A stretch of DNA of 64,000 nucleotides, taken from NCBI GenBank assembly GCA_002385545.1, contig DGDR01000038.1, forward strand, positions 3,942 to 67,941, written 5' to 3'. A program made the translations under genes and the position numbers. This stretch comes from Clostridium sp. UBA3947 (GTDB taxonomy: Bacteria > Bacillota > Clostridia > Clostridiales > Clostridiaceae). This document shows, one piece after another, positions 36,102-45,241 of the stretch; the stretch's first letter is position 1, and every line of letters starts with the position of its first letter. The notes under the pieces are model-generated. The model searched no databases. It was not told the origin of the DNA and saw nothing but the letters and a program-made list of their open reading frames with translations.

Positions 36102-36545
36102 TTAAGTCTGAGCATATAATTCTGTGGGGTTATAAAAGCAGTGTTGCCCTACTCTCACTTGAAAGCTTCCCGAACCATTATAAGGAAAGGTCGGCGGACA
36201 ATTTGGAGAGAAGGGATTAAAGTACCACAAGGATGCTCCCACTGTAAAGAGCCGGTTTCCCGCTAAAGCCCAGTCTGCTATATTATAGTGTATTTGTTGA
36301 GGAGGGTTAGCCCATATAGTCTGGGGATTAGGTACACCACCTAAAACTGACCGCATGCAATCGAATTGTCCCTTTTGATATATAACCTTTCTTAGGTCTC
36401 CTTGACATACTCTATGATATTCGCCGAAGGTTACTCTGACTCTATTCATAATGCAGGTAGCCACAGCCTTCATACCATTTTCCCCTTCACCTCCTGCTTC
36501 ACACCTAATAAGCCTAGCAAACAATTCTCTGTTTGAGTAAGACAT
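36102..36545 (-). CDS. cwlJ: Spore cortex-lytic hydrolase CwlJ-like (SleB family)
   Basis: A 147-residue hydrolase with the SleB/CwlJ catalytic region: LIRCEAGGEGENGMKAVA with Glu16 as catalytic acid, then NRV, QFDCM and LWYFNP. It has no signal peptide, as expected for CwlJ, which is made in the mother cell and lodged in the coat. It would cut cortex peptidoglycan at germination. The ATG follows AAGGAGTG. It forms a pair with the gerQ-like gene 29 bp downstream, the same pairing as in B. subtilis. No clear sporulation sigma promoter could be read. Confidence 0.85.
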   Translation of the reverse strand: MSYSNRELFARLIRCEAGGEGENGMKAVATCIMNRVRVTFGEYHRVCQGDLRKVIYQKGQFDCMRSVLGGVPNPQTIWANPPQQIHYNIADWALAGNRLFTVGASLWYFNPFSPNCPPTFPYNGSGSFQVRVGQHCFYNPTELYAQT

Positions 36546-36615
36546 GGTTTCACTCCTTAATCAGTGTACACTATTAGAATATTCACTTTCCTCAAAAATG
36601 TTACTACCTAATCTT

Positions 36616-37971
36616 TTACTTTCCTGCCACCGATAACTCTTTTATTAATAAAGATGGGCTTCCATAATAACTGGAACCAGAAGGTAATATAAATTTCAAA
36701 TCCTTTCCTATAGCTAATATATCCTTTAGCAGCTGAAAAAAGTTACCTGATATAGTAATTTGCTCTACAGCCTTCACTACCTTTCCCTCACTTACATAAA
36801 AGCCCTTAGCCGCTAATGAAAAATCACCAGTAATAGGATTGGCTCCAGCATGGGTACCCGCTATATCCGATATTAATAAGCCTTCCTTTAGCTCATAAAG
36901 TAATTCTTCAAAGGTCTCATTACCAGCTTCAAAATAAAAGTTGCTTGGTGCAACGCCAATGCTTGAAGCATAGGATGGTCGTGAAGCATTACCGGTAGTT
37001 TTTACTCCAAAAAGCTCAGCTGTCTTTAAATTATGCAAAAAGGTCATTAATCTTCCCTTTTCTATTACTGCTTTTTTATAGGTGGCCACTCCTTCACCAT
37101 CAAAGGGTGAGGAAGCCAATCCTTCAGCCATTAATGGATCATCTACTAAAGTTACTTTTTCAGAGCATATGATAGTATTTTCCTTTCCTTTTAATAGGGA
37201 AAGACCCTTATGAACATTATCGCCGGAAAAAGCACCGGAAAAAGTTGCTAATAGCTCTCCTGCCACATCATTTCTAAGTACTACCTTATACTTTCCTGAT
37301 TGAACTGCTTCCCCACCTATTCTACTTAAAGCTTCCTTAACCGCTTCCTTTGCTAATACTGTCGGTTTCAACTCCTTAATATCCTTTGCAATTAAATAGC
37401 TTGTTCCATCGTAAATTTCATCCCCTTCCTTAACTATAGGGGTTACCGCTGCAAATAAAAAGTTGCTTTTGTGAATAGCCTCAATGCCATAAGAGTTAAA
37501 TATTCCTTTTTCTTCAGTGTAAGTACCTAAGCTACAAGATCTTATTGTAACTACCTTATCACTGGCTTTTTTTGCTTCTTTTTCTAGCTCTAAAGCTAGA
37601 CCTATTTTTTCTGCTGGAACTACCTTTTCCAATGTCTTATTATAGCTATCTAATTCCCTGTACTTTTGAGACAGGCTATTAATATTTTCCTTCTCATCAC
37701 TATCCATGTTTCCTGCATTATCTATAACACTGTTCAGTAAAAATTCTATGCTTTCCTCATCTAATTTTTCAGTGTATCCATAGCCCATTTGACCATTTAC
37801 TAAGGCTCTAAATCCAAGGCCCATACTACTGCTTACACTGTATTTATCAATTTCTCCCTCATAAATGCTAATACTAAAGTTTTCACCCTTACTGTAAAAA
37901 ATTTCATATTCTTTCAAACCCTTTTCTTCGGCTTTTAAGAACAATAACTTTTTAAATTCCATTAACTCCAT
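36616..37971 (-). CDS. pmbA: TldE/PmbA family metalloprotease partner subunit
   Basis: A 451-residue TldD/PmbA family protein that lacks the HExxxH zinc motif, so it is the TldE (PmbA) subunit. Features seen: the N-terminal SISIYEGEIDKYSVSSSMGLGF type strand region, GANPITGDFSLAAKGFYV and the C-terminal SGNFFQLLKDI segment. With TldD it forms a heterodimeric protease that degrades unfolded peptides and matures some ribosomal peptides. It begins one base after the tldD stop, with a GGGAGG site inside the end of tldD. Confidence 0.9.
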   Translation of the reverse strand: MELMEFKKLLFLKAEEKGLKEYEIFYSKGENFSISIYEGEIDKYSVSSSMGLGFRALVNGQMGYGYTEKLDEESIEFLLNSVIDNAGNMDSDEKENINSLSQKYRELDSYNKTLEKVVPAEKIGLALELEKEAKKASDKVVTIRSCSLGTYTEEKGIFNSYGIEAIHKSNFLFAAVTPIVKEGDEIYDGTSYLIAKDIKELKPTVLAKEAVKEALSRIGGEAVQSGKYKVVLRNDVAGELLATFSGAFSGDNVHKGLSLLKGKENTIICSEKVTLVDDPLMAEGLASSPFDGEGVATYKKAVIEKGRLMTFLHNLKTAELFGVKTTGNASRPSYASSIGVAPSNFYFEAGNETFEELLYELKEGLLISDIAGTHAGANPITGDFSLAAKGFYVSEGKVVKAVEQITISGNFFQLLKDILAIGKDLKFILPSGSSYYGSPSLLIKELSVAGK

Positions 37972-37972
37972 A

Positions 37973-39352
37973 TTATCTGCCTCCCACTGTAATTTCAGAA
38001 ACCCTTATTAACGGCTGTCCTACATTTGTTGGTATACTTCCACTAACAGAACCGCACATTCCTTGTCCACAAGCAAGATCCTTACCAACCATATCAATCT
38101 TCATTAAAATATCTGCACCTTTACCAATGAGACTTGCTCCCCTAACGGGCTCCTGAATCACACCATTCTTTATCAAATAGCCTTCTGCTACTGCAAAGTT
38201 AAATTCTCCTGTTACAGTATTAACTGAACCTCCACCCATCTTTTTAGCGTATAAACCCTCAGAGATAGATGCTATAATATCTTCATTGCTATCTTCTCCT
38301 GGTGCAATGTAGGTATTGGTCATTCTAGATGTAGGAGCATATCTATAAGACTGTCTTCTGCCACTACCGGTAGAGGCCATGCCCATTCGTCTTCCATTAA
38401 GCATATCTATCATATAGCCTTTTAAAATACCATTTTCTATCAAAATGTTTTTGCGGGTAGGTGTTCCTTCATCGTCAATATTTAAGGAGCCCCATTGACC
38501 TGGTTCAGTACCATCATCTATAGCTGTCACCTTATCAGAAGCAATTTTTAGTCCTAGCTTCCCTGCAAAAACAGAATTTCCTTTAGCAACTGCTGTAGCC
38601 TCCAAGGAGTGTCCACAAGCTTCATGGAAAATCACACCTCCAAAGCCATTTTCAATAGCTACAGTCATTGGTCCAGCAGGGCAATTCCTAGCATGGAGCA
38701 TGGTTACAGCTGTCCTACTAGCTTCCTTTCCATAATATTCAGGATCTACAGTTTCAAATATTTCATAGCCTTTAGCTGCTCCTGGACCTTCGGCGCCTGT
38801 CTGGTTTTCCACCCCATTTGAAGCTACAGATCTAATGGCTAGTCTTGTCCTAATTCTTCTATCCTCAGTTAATAGGCCTTCAGAATTAGCAATCAATACT
38901 TTTTGATCCCAATCTATATAATTAACTAATACTTGGGTAATTTCTTCGCTATAACTTTTAGCAGCATCATAAGCTGTTTTTATCACCTTGATTTTACGGC
39001 TATTTTCAACGCTAGAAGGCACATAAAGCACTGGATGTATATTAGGATTGATTCTTTCTGTTAGATTTATGCTAAGATCATTATTCATTTGTCCTAATGC
39101 TGATGCAGCCTTTTCGGCACATTCCAGCAAAGCATTCCTAGAACTATCATTACAGTATACATAGATGCACCTAAAGCCTTTAAAGATTCTTATACCTACA
39201 CCAAAATCTCTGCCAGAAACTATTTTTTCCATTTTCCCATCTATCATACTTAAACTATTAGAAATCTTATCTTCCACAAATATTTCAGCAAAATCTCCCC
39301 CACTGCTTAGGGCTCTACCTAAAACATCTTTTATCAAACTTTTTGGTAACAT
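37973..39352 (-). CDS. tldD: TldD zinc metalloprotease subunit
   Basis: A 459-residue TldD: the zinc motif HEACGH with downstream GHSLEATAVAKG, DDGTEPGQWGSLNIDDEGTP, and the C-terminal GMCGSVSGSIPTNVGQP and IRVSEITVGG. ATG 39352 (GGAGTGGAGAT before it) is chosen; an ATG eight codons upstream lacks a ribosome binding site. It is translationally linked to the TldE gene. No peptide-precursor gene is next to it, so a housekeeping peptidase role is likelier than maturation of a local product. Confidence 0.93.
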   Translation of the reverse strand: MLPKSLIKDVLGRALSSGGDFAEIFVEDKISNSLSMIDGKMEKIVSGRDFGVGIRIFKGFRCIYVYCNDSSRNALLECAEKAASALGQMNNDLSINLTERINPNIHPVLYVPSSVENSRKIKVIKTAYDAAKSYSEEITQVLVNYIDWDQKVLIANSEGLLTEDRRIRTRLAIRSVASNGVENQTGAEGPGAAKGYEIFETVDPEYYGKEASRTAVTMLHARNCPAGPMTVAIENGFGGVIFHEACGHSLEATAVAKGNSVFAGKLGLKIASDKVTAIDDGTEPGQWGSLNIDDEGTPTRKNILIENGILKGYMIDMLNGRRMGMASTGSGRRQSYRYAPTSRMTNTYIAPGEDSNEDIIASISEGLYAKKMGGGSVNTVTGEFNFAVAEGYLIKNGVIQEPVRGASLIGKGADILMKIDMVGKDLACGQGMCGSVSGSIPTNVGQPLIRVSEITVGGR

Positions 39353-39464
39353 ATCTCCACTCCTTTTTCTGTACATAAGTAAAATTATTATTATTTAAAT
39401 TTGAATATTACATAAAATTATAACATAAAATCTCACAGCTTTTATTATTGCCATAAAAATAAAT

Positions 39465-39495
39465 GCAAAAACCAGATTTAAAGTCCAGTTTTTGC
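39465..39495 (-). terminator. Terminator after the 2-oxoacid oxidoreductase operon
   Basis: GCAAAAAC (39465-39472) pairs with GTTTTTGC (39488-39495), with CCAG/CTGG partly extending the stem; T-rich sequence follows on the minus strand. Confidence 0.7.
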
Positions 39496-39504
39496 GTTAT
39501 TTAT

Positions 39505-40368
39505 TTAAACGAATTCTTGGAGTAATTTTTCTATATTTTTCACTTCCCACTGTCTATCAACTAAAGGCTCATCCTTAGCTATCACTGGGTGTATTTCTTC
39601 AAATATTGGTTTACCTTCCTCTTTGTAAATAATTCCTGTTGGAATGCCTTCATCACCAAATTCTAATGCTTTCTCAAAGGCCTTAGCCTTGTTTGATGGG
39701 TCGTAATTATTATCCAATGAATAAACCCTTTCCTTATACCACTTGAAAGTATTAACCTTATTAAAGGTTACACAAGGTTGTAATATATCTATTAAGGCAT
39801 AACCTTTGTGATTAATAGCCTCTTTTAGTAAATTCTTAAGCTGCTCTCTCTCCCCTGTGAAGGTTCTTGCTACAAAGGTAGCCCCTGCAGCAATTGCTAA
39901 AGCTAATGGGTTTAGTGGCTGCTGCATAACTCCTTCAAATTGCATTGAGGTTTTCTGTCCAAAAGCAGTGGTTGGGGAGCCTTGGCCTTTAGTTAAGCCA
40001 TATATTTGATTATCATGAACTATTTGAGTAATGTCCATATTTCTCCTTATGGCATGTATAAAGTGATTGCCTCCTTCACCATACGCATCTCCATCACCAC
40101 TGGCTACTATAACTTTTAAATTTTTATTCACCATTTTAATCCCTTGAGCTGGTGGAAGGGCTCTACCATGAAGACCATTAAAGCCATTAGCTCTAATATA
40201 GTGAGGTGTTTTGGCCGCTTGTCCTATACCAGAAACTATTACTAAATCCTCAGGCTTAATTTCTAATTCAGCTGCTGCTTTTTTTATAGCATCCAAGATG
40301 GCAAAGTTTCCGCAACCTGGGCACCAAGCTATTTCATCCTTACTATTGTATAAATTTAAGTTTAACAT
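39505..40368 (-). CDS. korB: 2-oxoacid:ferredoxin oxidoreductase beta subunit
   Basis: A 287-residue TPP-binding beta subunit: cluster cysteines in WCPGCGN (C16, C19) and QPCVTF, the TPP/Mg motif GDGDAYGEGGNH (91-102), and HDNQIYGLTKGQ. Its ATG comes straight after the alpha-subunit stop. Length and motifs fit the 2-oxoglutarate/2-oxoacid group; pyruvate is handled by the separate single-chain enzyme at 58.9 kb. The exact oxoacid (2-oxoglutarate or a branched-chain one) cannot be settled by sequence reading. No ferredoxin-like delta subunit gene is adjacent. Confidence 0.88.
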   Translation of the reverse strand: MLNLNLYNSKDEIAWCPGCGNFAILDAIKKAAAELEIKPEDLVIVSGIGQAAKTPHYIRANGFNGLHGRALPPAQGIKMVNKNLKVIVASGDGDAYGEGGNHFIHAIRRNMDITQIVHDNQIYGLTKGQGSPTTAFGQKTSMQFEGVMQQPLNPLALAIAAGATFVARTFTGEREQLKNLLKEAINHKGYALIDILQPCVTFNKVNTFKWYKERVYSLDNNYDPSNKAKAFEKALEFGDEGIPTGIIYKEEGKPIFEEIHPVIAKDEPLVDRQWEVKNIEKLLQEFV

Positions 40369-42048
40369 TTACATCACCTCACCTTTCACTCTTTCAACCA
40401 ATTCTTCTCCGTTTATTTGTCTACCATCATATTTTAAGATACTCTTGTTCATCAATATACCAGTTTCTTGAGTAATTAATTTGCCAAGCTGTCCAGTATA
40501 ATTTTGCTCCACATTAACAATAGCCTTTGCCATAGAAGCATACTTTATTAATTTTTCTGTAGGTAAAGGATATATATCTCCAAAGGAAAGTGCTCCAATA
40601 TTCACACCTTCTGCATTTAATGTTTCTGCAGCTTCTTTTAATGCTCCATAGGTTGACCCCCAGCCTACTAGAAGTATTTCAGGTCTTTCAGATCCAAAGT
40701 ATTCTGGTTCTACCATATAATCTTTCAATAGCTCTAACTTCTTCATTCTCTTTTCCATTTGAGCCCTTCTTACCTCTGCAGATTCGGTAATGTGAGAGTA
40801 TTCATCATGCTCATCGCTATCCACTAAGACCACCTGGCCAGGGACTTTTCCTGGAATTAATCTAGGTGATATTCCATTGTCAGTAACCTTGTATCTCTTA
40901 TACTCTTCTCCTTCTACTAATACACTGCCATCAGATATATATCTCTCAGCTTTTAAGTCGTTCAATTTAAATTTGGACACTGTTACCTTGGCATCTGCTA
41001 AATATTGATCTGTTAAAATTAATACTACTGTTTGGAACTTATCTGCTAGATTTAAAGCCCTAAAAGTTTGATAAAATGCATCTTCTGCATTTCTTACGGA
41101 CATAACCACCCTTGGGAATTCTCCATGGGAAGCAGTTAATAAGAAGCTTAAATCACTTTGTTCTGTTCTAGTAGGTAAGCCCGTTGCAGGACCTGGTCTT
41201 TGTGAGTCCACAACCACTAAAGGTGTTTCCATTATGCCAGCCAAGCCAAGGGCTTCAACCATTAGTGAAAAACCACCACCAGAGGAACCAGTCATGGCTC
41301 TTGCTCCAGCATAAGAAGCTCCAATAGCCATATTAATGGCTGCAATTTCATCCTCCACCTGCTCTACTATAATGCCAGCCTCCAACTGTTTCTTAGAAAG
41401 GTAGGTCATAATACTTGTTGCTGGTGTCATAGGATAAGCAGAATAAAAATTCAAACCACCTGCTATAGCTCCTAGCGCTATAGCTGTATTACCGTTTAAT
41501 AACAACGTGTCTTCGCTTTTTCTTTTTTCTAAATTATATTGAGAGTCAATTAGGCTGTATCCCTTCATCACAGCTTCTATATTAATGTTTCTAACCTGTT
41601 CAGTGAACTTAGCTGGAATAAAGCTTTCAAAGCCTTCAAGACTTAAACCAAAATATTTCATTGTAGCTCCTACAGCTAACATACCAACAGCTCTGCTTAA
41701 CCCTAATTCATTAGCTAACTTAACTAGGGGCAAGCTAATAGCTTTATCATGGTCAAATTTAATGCCTTCGTCTAATATAATTGCTCCCTTATCCTTTAGC
41801 CTATTTACATGAAATTCAGCTGCATTTTTATCTAAAGCTATTATAAAATCTAATTTATTGCTGTGAGAAAAAATTAACCTGTCGCTTATTCTTATCTGAG
41901 TAAAATTATTTCCTCCTCTTGCCCTAGACATATAATCCTTATTAGAAAAAACGTAATAGCCATTTAGCTTTATTACCTTTTCTAAAAAGTCACTAATTGT
42001 GTCCATTCCTTGTCCAGCTGCACCGCCAACTAAAATATTAAACTCCAA
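40369..42048 (-). CDS. korA: 2-oxoacid:ferredoxin oxidoreductase gamma-alpha fusion subunit
   Basis: A 559-residue fusion: gamma domain at 1-180 (GGAAGQGMDT near residue 8) and alpha domain from about 185 (GNTAIALGAIAGGLNFYSAYPMTPATS, QVEDEIAAINMAIGASYAG, TGSSGGGF). It oxidises a 2-oxoacid to acyl-CoA with reduction of ferredoxin, together with the beta subunit. The TTG start follows GGAGGTG. The promoter at 42164-42193 carries a Fur-like box over its -35. The gamma-alpha fusion is the common form in clostridia and some archaea. Confidence 0.9.
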   Translation of the reverse strand: MEFNILVGGAAGQGMDTISDFLEKVIKLNGYYVFSNKDYMSRARGGNNFTQIRISDRLIFSHSNKLDFIIALDKNAAEFHVNRLKDKGAIILDEGIKFDHDKAISLPLVKLANELGLSRAVGMLAVGATMKYFGLSLEGFESFIPAKFTEQVRNINIEAVMKGYSLIDSQYNLEKRKSEDTLLLNGNTAIALGAIAGGLNFYSAYPMTPATSIMTYLSKKQLEAGIIVEQVEDEIAAINMAIGASYAGARAMTGSSGGGFSLMVEALGLAGIMETPLVVVDSQRPGPATGLPTRTEQSDLSFLLTASHGEFPRVVMSVRNAEDAFYQTFRALNLADKFQTVVLILTDQYLADAKVTVSKFKLNDLKAERYISDGSVLVEGEEYKRYKVTDNGISPRLIPGKVPGQVVLVDSDEHDEYSHITESAEVRRAQMEKRMKKLELLKDYMVEPEYFGSERPEILLVGWGSTYGALKEAAETLNAEGVNIGALSFGDIYPLPTEKLIKYASMAKAIVNVEQNYTGQLGKLITQETGILMNKSILKYDGRQINGEELVERVKGEVM

Positions 42049-42163
42049 TTACTACACCTCCAATTTATTTTCTTTACAGGATTTTCAATTATTATATATC
42101 TTAACTCTATTTATTTACTTTGAATTTAACCTAGATATATAAATAACTGATTAACTTAATGTA

Positions 42164-42193
42164 AGTATACCCTATAAAGGTATTTTTAATCAA
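42164..42193 (-). promoter_or_regulatory. korAB promoter
   Basis: On the minus strand TTGATT (42188-42193) and TATACT (42164-42169) are 18 bases apart, with a leader of about 110 bases. Confidence 0.6.
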
Positions 42194-42205
42194 TAATCAT
42201 TATCA
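42191..42205 (-). promoter_or_regulatory. Fur-like box over the korAB -35
   Basis: TGATAATGATTATTG on the minus strand matches the 7-1-7 Fur box TGATAATNATTATCA at 12 of 14 positions and runs into the -35. A similar sequence sits in the same place at the suf promoter. Confidence 0.55.
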
Positions 42206-42449
42206 TTTGATATGTATTATTAAATGAAATCACCGTTGATTTCCATTGTCATACTTCTATATGCTCATTATTTAGAGAACTGTTATATATTTTTATTTCA
42301 TTTTGTTACATTAATAAACTTAGCATTTTTAAATAGATATATTATCTGTTATCCGAATTCTTATATCTATCTTATTACTATGGTTCTAGAAGCATTTATG
42401 AGAATACCTTAAACATATTAACCTTTACCAAATTAAGCTATAGAAATAG
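42206..42449. other. AT-rich spacer without a gene
   Basis: A 62-codon open frame on the plus strand (from 42224) has no ribosome binding site and a low-complexity hydrophobic translation. I see nothing else here. Confidence 0.6.
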
Positions 42450-42491
42450 AAAAACTACGAAGACTGCCAATTAGCAAGCCTCGTAGTTTTT
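42450..42491. terminator. Terminator after sufU
   Basis: AAAAACTACGA (42450-42460) pairs with TCGTAGTTTTT (42481-42491) with a 20-base loop that can fold further. It lies just past the sufU stop and works on both strands. Confidence 0.8.
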
Positions 42492-42495
42492 AACT

Positions 42496-42918
42496 TTATT
42501 CTAAAGATTCCTTTAATGTATGCCAAGATAGAACAGCACACTTTACCCTAGCAGGCATATTTGAGATATTTTTTAGAGCTGCTGCATCCTCTAGCTCCTC
42601 TAATTCCTCATCATCTGTTATCTCTCGCTTTATCATACCAAGAAATAAATTCATCAATCTTTTAGCTTCATCTACGCTTTTACCCTTTATTAAGTCAATC
42701 ATCATAGAAGTAGAGGCCTGAGAAATAGCACAGCCCACTCCTGTAAAAGATGCATCTTCTATAATTCCGTCCTTTAGCTTTAATTCTAATTGAATTTCAT
42801 CACCGCAGCTGGGATTTCTTCCTTTAAGCACCACATCTGGTGAATCTAAATGCTTTTTATTATGATTTGATGAATTATGTTCCATTATTAATTCTGTATA
42901 TATTGAACTAAGATCCAT
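42496..42918 (-). CDS. sufU: SufU sulfur-transfer/scaffold protein
   Basis: A 140-residue IscU-like protein with three metal-binding cysteines in NPSCGD, GVGCAIS and RVKCAVLSW. The long segment between the second and third cysteines is typical of SufU, which takes sulfur from SufS through a zinc site. It overlaps sufS by 11 bp and is the last gene of sufCBDSU. It is the Gram-positive type partner, with no SufE or SufA in the operon. Confidence 0.93.
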   Translation of the reverse strand: MDLSSIYTELIMEHNSSNHNKKHLDSPDVVLKGRNPSCGDEIQLELKLKDGIIEDASFTGVGCAISQASTSMMIDLIKGKSVDEAKRLMNLFLGMIKREITDDEELEELEDAAALKNISNMPARVKCAVLSWHTLKESLE

Positions 42919-44134
42919 AACCTAACCACTTCCTAACGGCTTTTATACTATCAATAAAGATATCTACATCCTGTATAGTGTTATATAAATAGAAACTCAC
43001 TCTACAGGTTGCATTTGCACCTAAAAATTGCATAAGGGGATGAGCACAATGGTGACCAGCTCTTATGGAAATTCCATCAGCATCTAGTATAGATGCCACA
43101 TCATGAGGATGCACCTCCTGTATATTAAAGGATATAACCGATGATTTTTTATTTATATCCTCTGTTCCATAGATAGTCATATAAGGAATCTCTGACATTT
43201 TTATAAGGGCATAGCTGGTCAGCGCCTTTTCTGTAGCTTTAATGTTATTCATACCTACCTTATTTATATAATTTATTGCTTCACTTAAACCTATGGCACC
43301 AGCTACATTTTGAGTACCACCTTCAAACTTTTGAGGCAGAGAAGCAAATTCTGCATCCTGTTCTGTTACATATTCAATCATATCTCCTCCGTATAAAAAA
43401 GGAGGCATAGCTTCTAGGTGTTTCTTTTTACCATAAAGTACTCCTATACCCATGGGAGCCAACATTTTATGGCCAGAGAAAACCATAAAATCTGCATCTA
43501 ACTCCGACACATTAACCTTCATATGAGGAATGCTTTGTGAGCCGTCAATTATGGCTACAGCTCCCACCTCATGAGCCCTTTTAATGATAGCTTCAATTGG
43601 ATTAATTGTACCTAATACATTAGAAACATGGGTAACAGATACTATTTTAGTTCTTTCACCAATTTTATTAACTATTTCCTCTTCAGGGATAATTCCTTCT
43701 TCATTAACATACATGTACTTTAGGACAGCACCCTTAGCCTTCGCTACCATCTGCCAGGGCACTAAATTACTATGATGCTCTGCTATTGATATTACTATTT
43801 CGTCTCCTTCTTTTAAAAAGTGCATGCCATAACTATAGGCTATTAAATTAAAGGATTCTGTGGCCCCTTTAGTAAAAATAATTTCACTAGCCTCCTTAGC
43901 TCCAATAAAATCCCTAACCACTTCTCTTGCTTGTTCATATAACTCAGTAGATTTTACGCTTAGGTAATAGGCCCCTCTATGAGGATTAGCATTATATAAA
44001 TTATAATATTCATCCACCGCTTTTATAACACTCAAAGGCTTATGAGTTGTGGCTGCATTATCTAAATATACCAGCCTCTTTCCATTAACCTTTTGATTGA
44101 GAACTGGAAAGTCTAAAAGAAAATTACTAGACAT
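42908..44134 (-). CDS. sufS: Cysteine desulfurase SufS
   Basis: A 408-residue group II cysteine desulfurase: TKGATESFNLIAYS, AEHHSNLVPWQ, the PLP-lysine motif FSGHKMLAPMGIGVLYG, and the catalytic cysteine in RAGHHCAHPLM. It gives persulfide sulfur from cysteine to SufU for cluster assembly. It overlaps sufD by 8 bp upstream and sufU downstream, so the three are translationally coupled. AGGAGGAG lies before the ATG. Confidence 0.95.
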   Translation of the reverse strand: MSSNFLLDFPVLNQKVNGKRLVYLDNAATTHKPLSVIKAVDEYYNLYNANPHRGAYYLSVKSTELYEQAREVVRDFIGAKEASEIIFTKGATESFNLIAYSYGMHFLKEGDEIVISIAEHHSNLVPWQMVAKAKGAVLKYMYVNEEGIIPEEEIVNKIGERTKIVSVTHVSNVLGTINPIEAIIKRAHEVGAVAIIDGSQSIPHMKVNVSELDADFMVFSGHKMLAPMGIGVLYGKKKHLEAMPPFLYGGDMIEYVTEQDAEFASLPQKFEGGTQNVAGAIGLSEAINYINKVGMNNIKATEKALTSYALIKMSEIPYMTIYGTEDINKKSSVISFNIQEVHPHDVASILDADGISIRAGHHCAHPLMQFLGANATCRVSFYLYNTIQDVDIFIDSIKAVRKWLGYGS

Positions 44135-45230
44135 TAATCATTCTCCTCCTAATATACTCAGAGATTTCCTCCCTTAATTCTTCTATTGGCACTTTCTCTG
44201 TAATGGGATTAAAGGATGACTCAATTATAAGCTTTTTAGCCTCAAGCTCAGAAAAGCCTCTGCTCATAAGATAAAATAATTTATTTTCATCAATCTTTCC
44301 TGTACTAGCAGCATGCTGTCCCTGAACATCATCTTCACCGCAAAGGAGCAAAGGCACTGATCTATTTCTGATATTATTGCTTAACAATACGGTATATTCT
44401 TCTTCCGCTCCCTTTGCTTCCTTGGCCCCTCGCTTAAAGTCGATGGTTCCTCTGAAGATCTTGCTGCTATTATCCATTAAGGCACCGTTAGTTTTAATAT
44501 TACTTTCAGATTTTTTACCATAATGATTAATCACATAATTTATATCAATAGTTCTATCCTTATCCCCTAAGTAAATTGAATAAATATTACCTTTGCTATT
44601 TTCGCTTATTAAATCATTCTTACAACTTGTTATAGTATTCCTTGCTCCTAATTCTACAAGTACGCAATTAATTTCTCCATTTTCCTCTGTAGCTGCTGCT
44701 ATAGCATCTAAATGAATTCCGTCGTCCTCTATTAGTTGAACCTTAACTAAATTGATTTTTGCTCCTTTTTTTGCATACAACTTGGTTAATCCGCTATGGA
44801 AGGCTTCAACACCTTTAGTTGAAGAATACTTCATCACTACAGTTATTTCACTATTTTCTCCAGCAACAATCAAATTATTATCTACTAATATAGAATTGCT
44901 AGAATCCATTTTGTAATCAAAAAACAGAGGTTCTGCTATCCTTTTATTTTCCTCAACCTCTATAAGATAGCCAGTATTAAAATTTTTAGTTACTATCTCA
45001 GTTAAGGTTTCTGATACACCAAGTTCCTTCTTGTTATCAAAAAATCTTATACTACTATTATTCTTATTTATATCAATTACTTTATAGCCTTCACCTTCAT
45101 ATTTTGATAAGGGCTTTAAATAGTACTCCCCTATCTCTGGCATCTTATCCTTTAAATTAGTTTCATTTACACCCAGCCATCTCCATGTTCGTACTGGAAT
45201 GTTATTTAAGCCTTTTAAAATTTCGCTCAT
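44127..45230 (-). CDS. sufD: SufD subunit of the SufBCD scaffold
   Basis: A 367-residue beta-helix protein with the family ending: a HAASTGKIDENKLFYLMSRG stretch near residue 310, then SELEAKKLIIESSF. It partners SufB and SufC. It begins 11 bp after sufB. Compared with SufB it lacks the long N-terminal helical part. SufD is thought to help cluster assembly and iron entry. Confidence 0.92.
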   Translation of the reverse strand: MSEILKGLNNIPVRTWRWLGVNETNLKDKMPEIGEYYLKPLSKYEGEGYKVIDINKNNSSIRFFDNKKELGVSETLTEIVTKNFNTGYLIEVEENKRIAEPLFFDYKMDSSNSILVDNNLIVAGENSEITVVMKYSSTKGVEAFHSGLTKLYAKKGAKINLVKVQLIEDDGIHLDAIAAATEENGEINCVLVELGARNTITSCKNDLISENSKGNIYSIYLGDKDRTIDINYVINHYGKKSESNIKTNGALMDNSSKIFRGTIDFKRGAKEAKGAEEEYTVLLSNNIRNRSVPLLLCGEDDVQGQHAASTGKIDENKLFYLMSRGFSELEAKKLIIESSFNPITEKVPIEELREEISEYIRRRMINV

Positions 45231-45241
45231 AAAATCACCAC

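Noticed and set aside
35827..36105. 92-codon plus-strand frame opposite gerQ
   Set aside because: His/Leu-rich shadow of the Met/Gln repeat region; the gerQ strand has the ribosome binding site and domain match.
36546..36615. Sporulation sigma-G or sigma-E promoter before cwlJ
   Set aside because: TGAATA is present but no matching -10 at the right distance.
42224..42412. 62-codon plus-strand frame
   Set aside because: No ribosome binding site; simple hydrophobic composition from AT-rich DNA.
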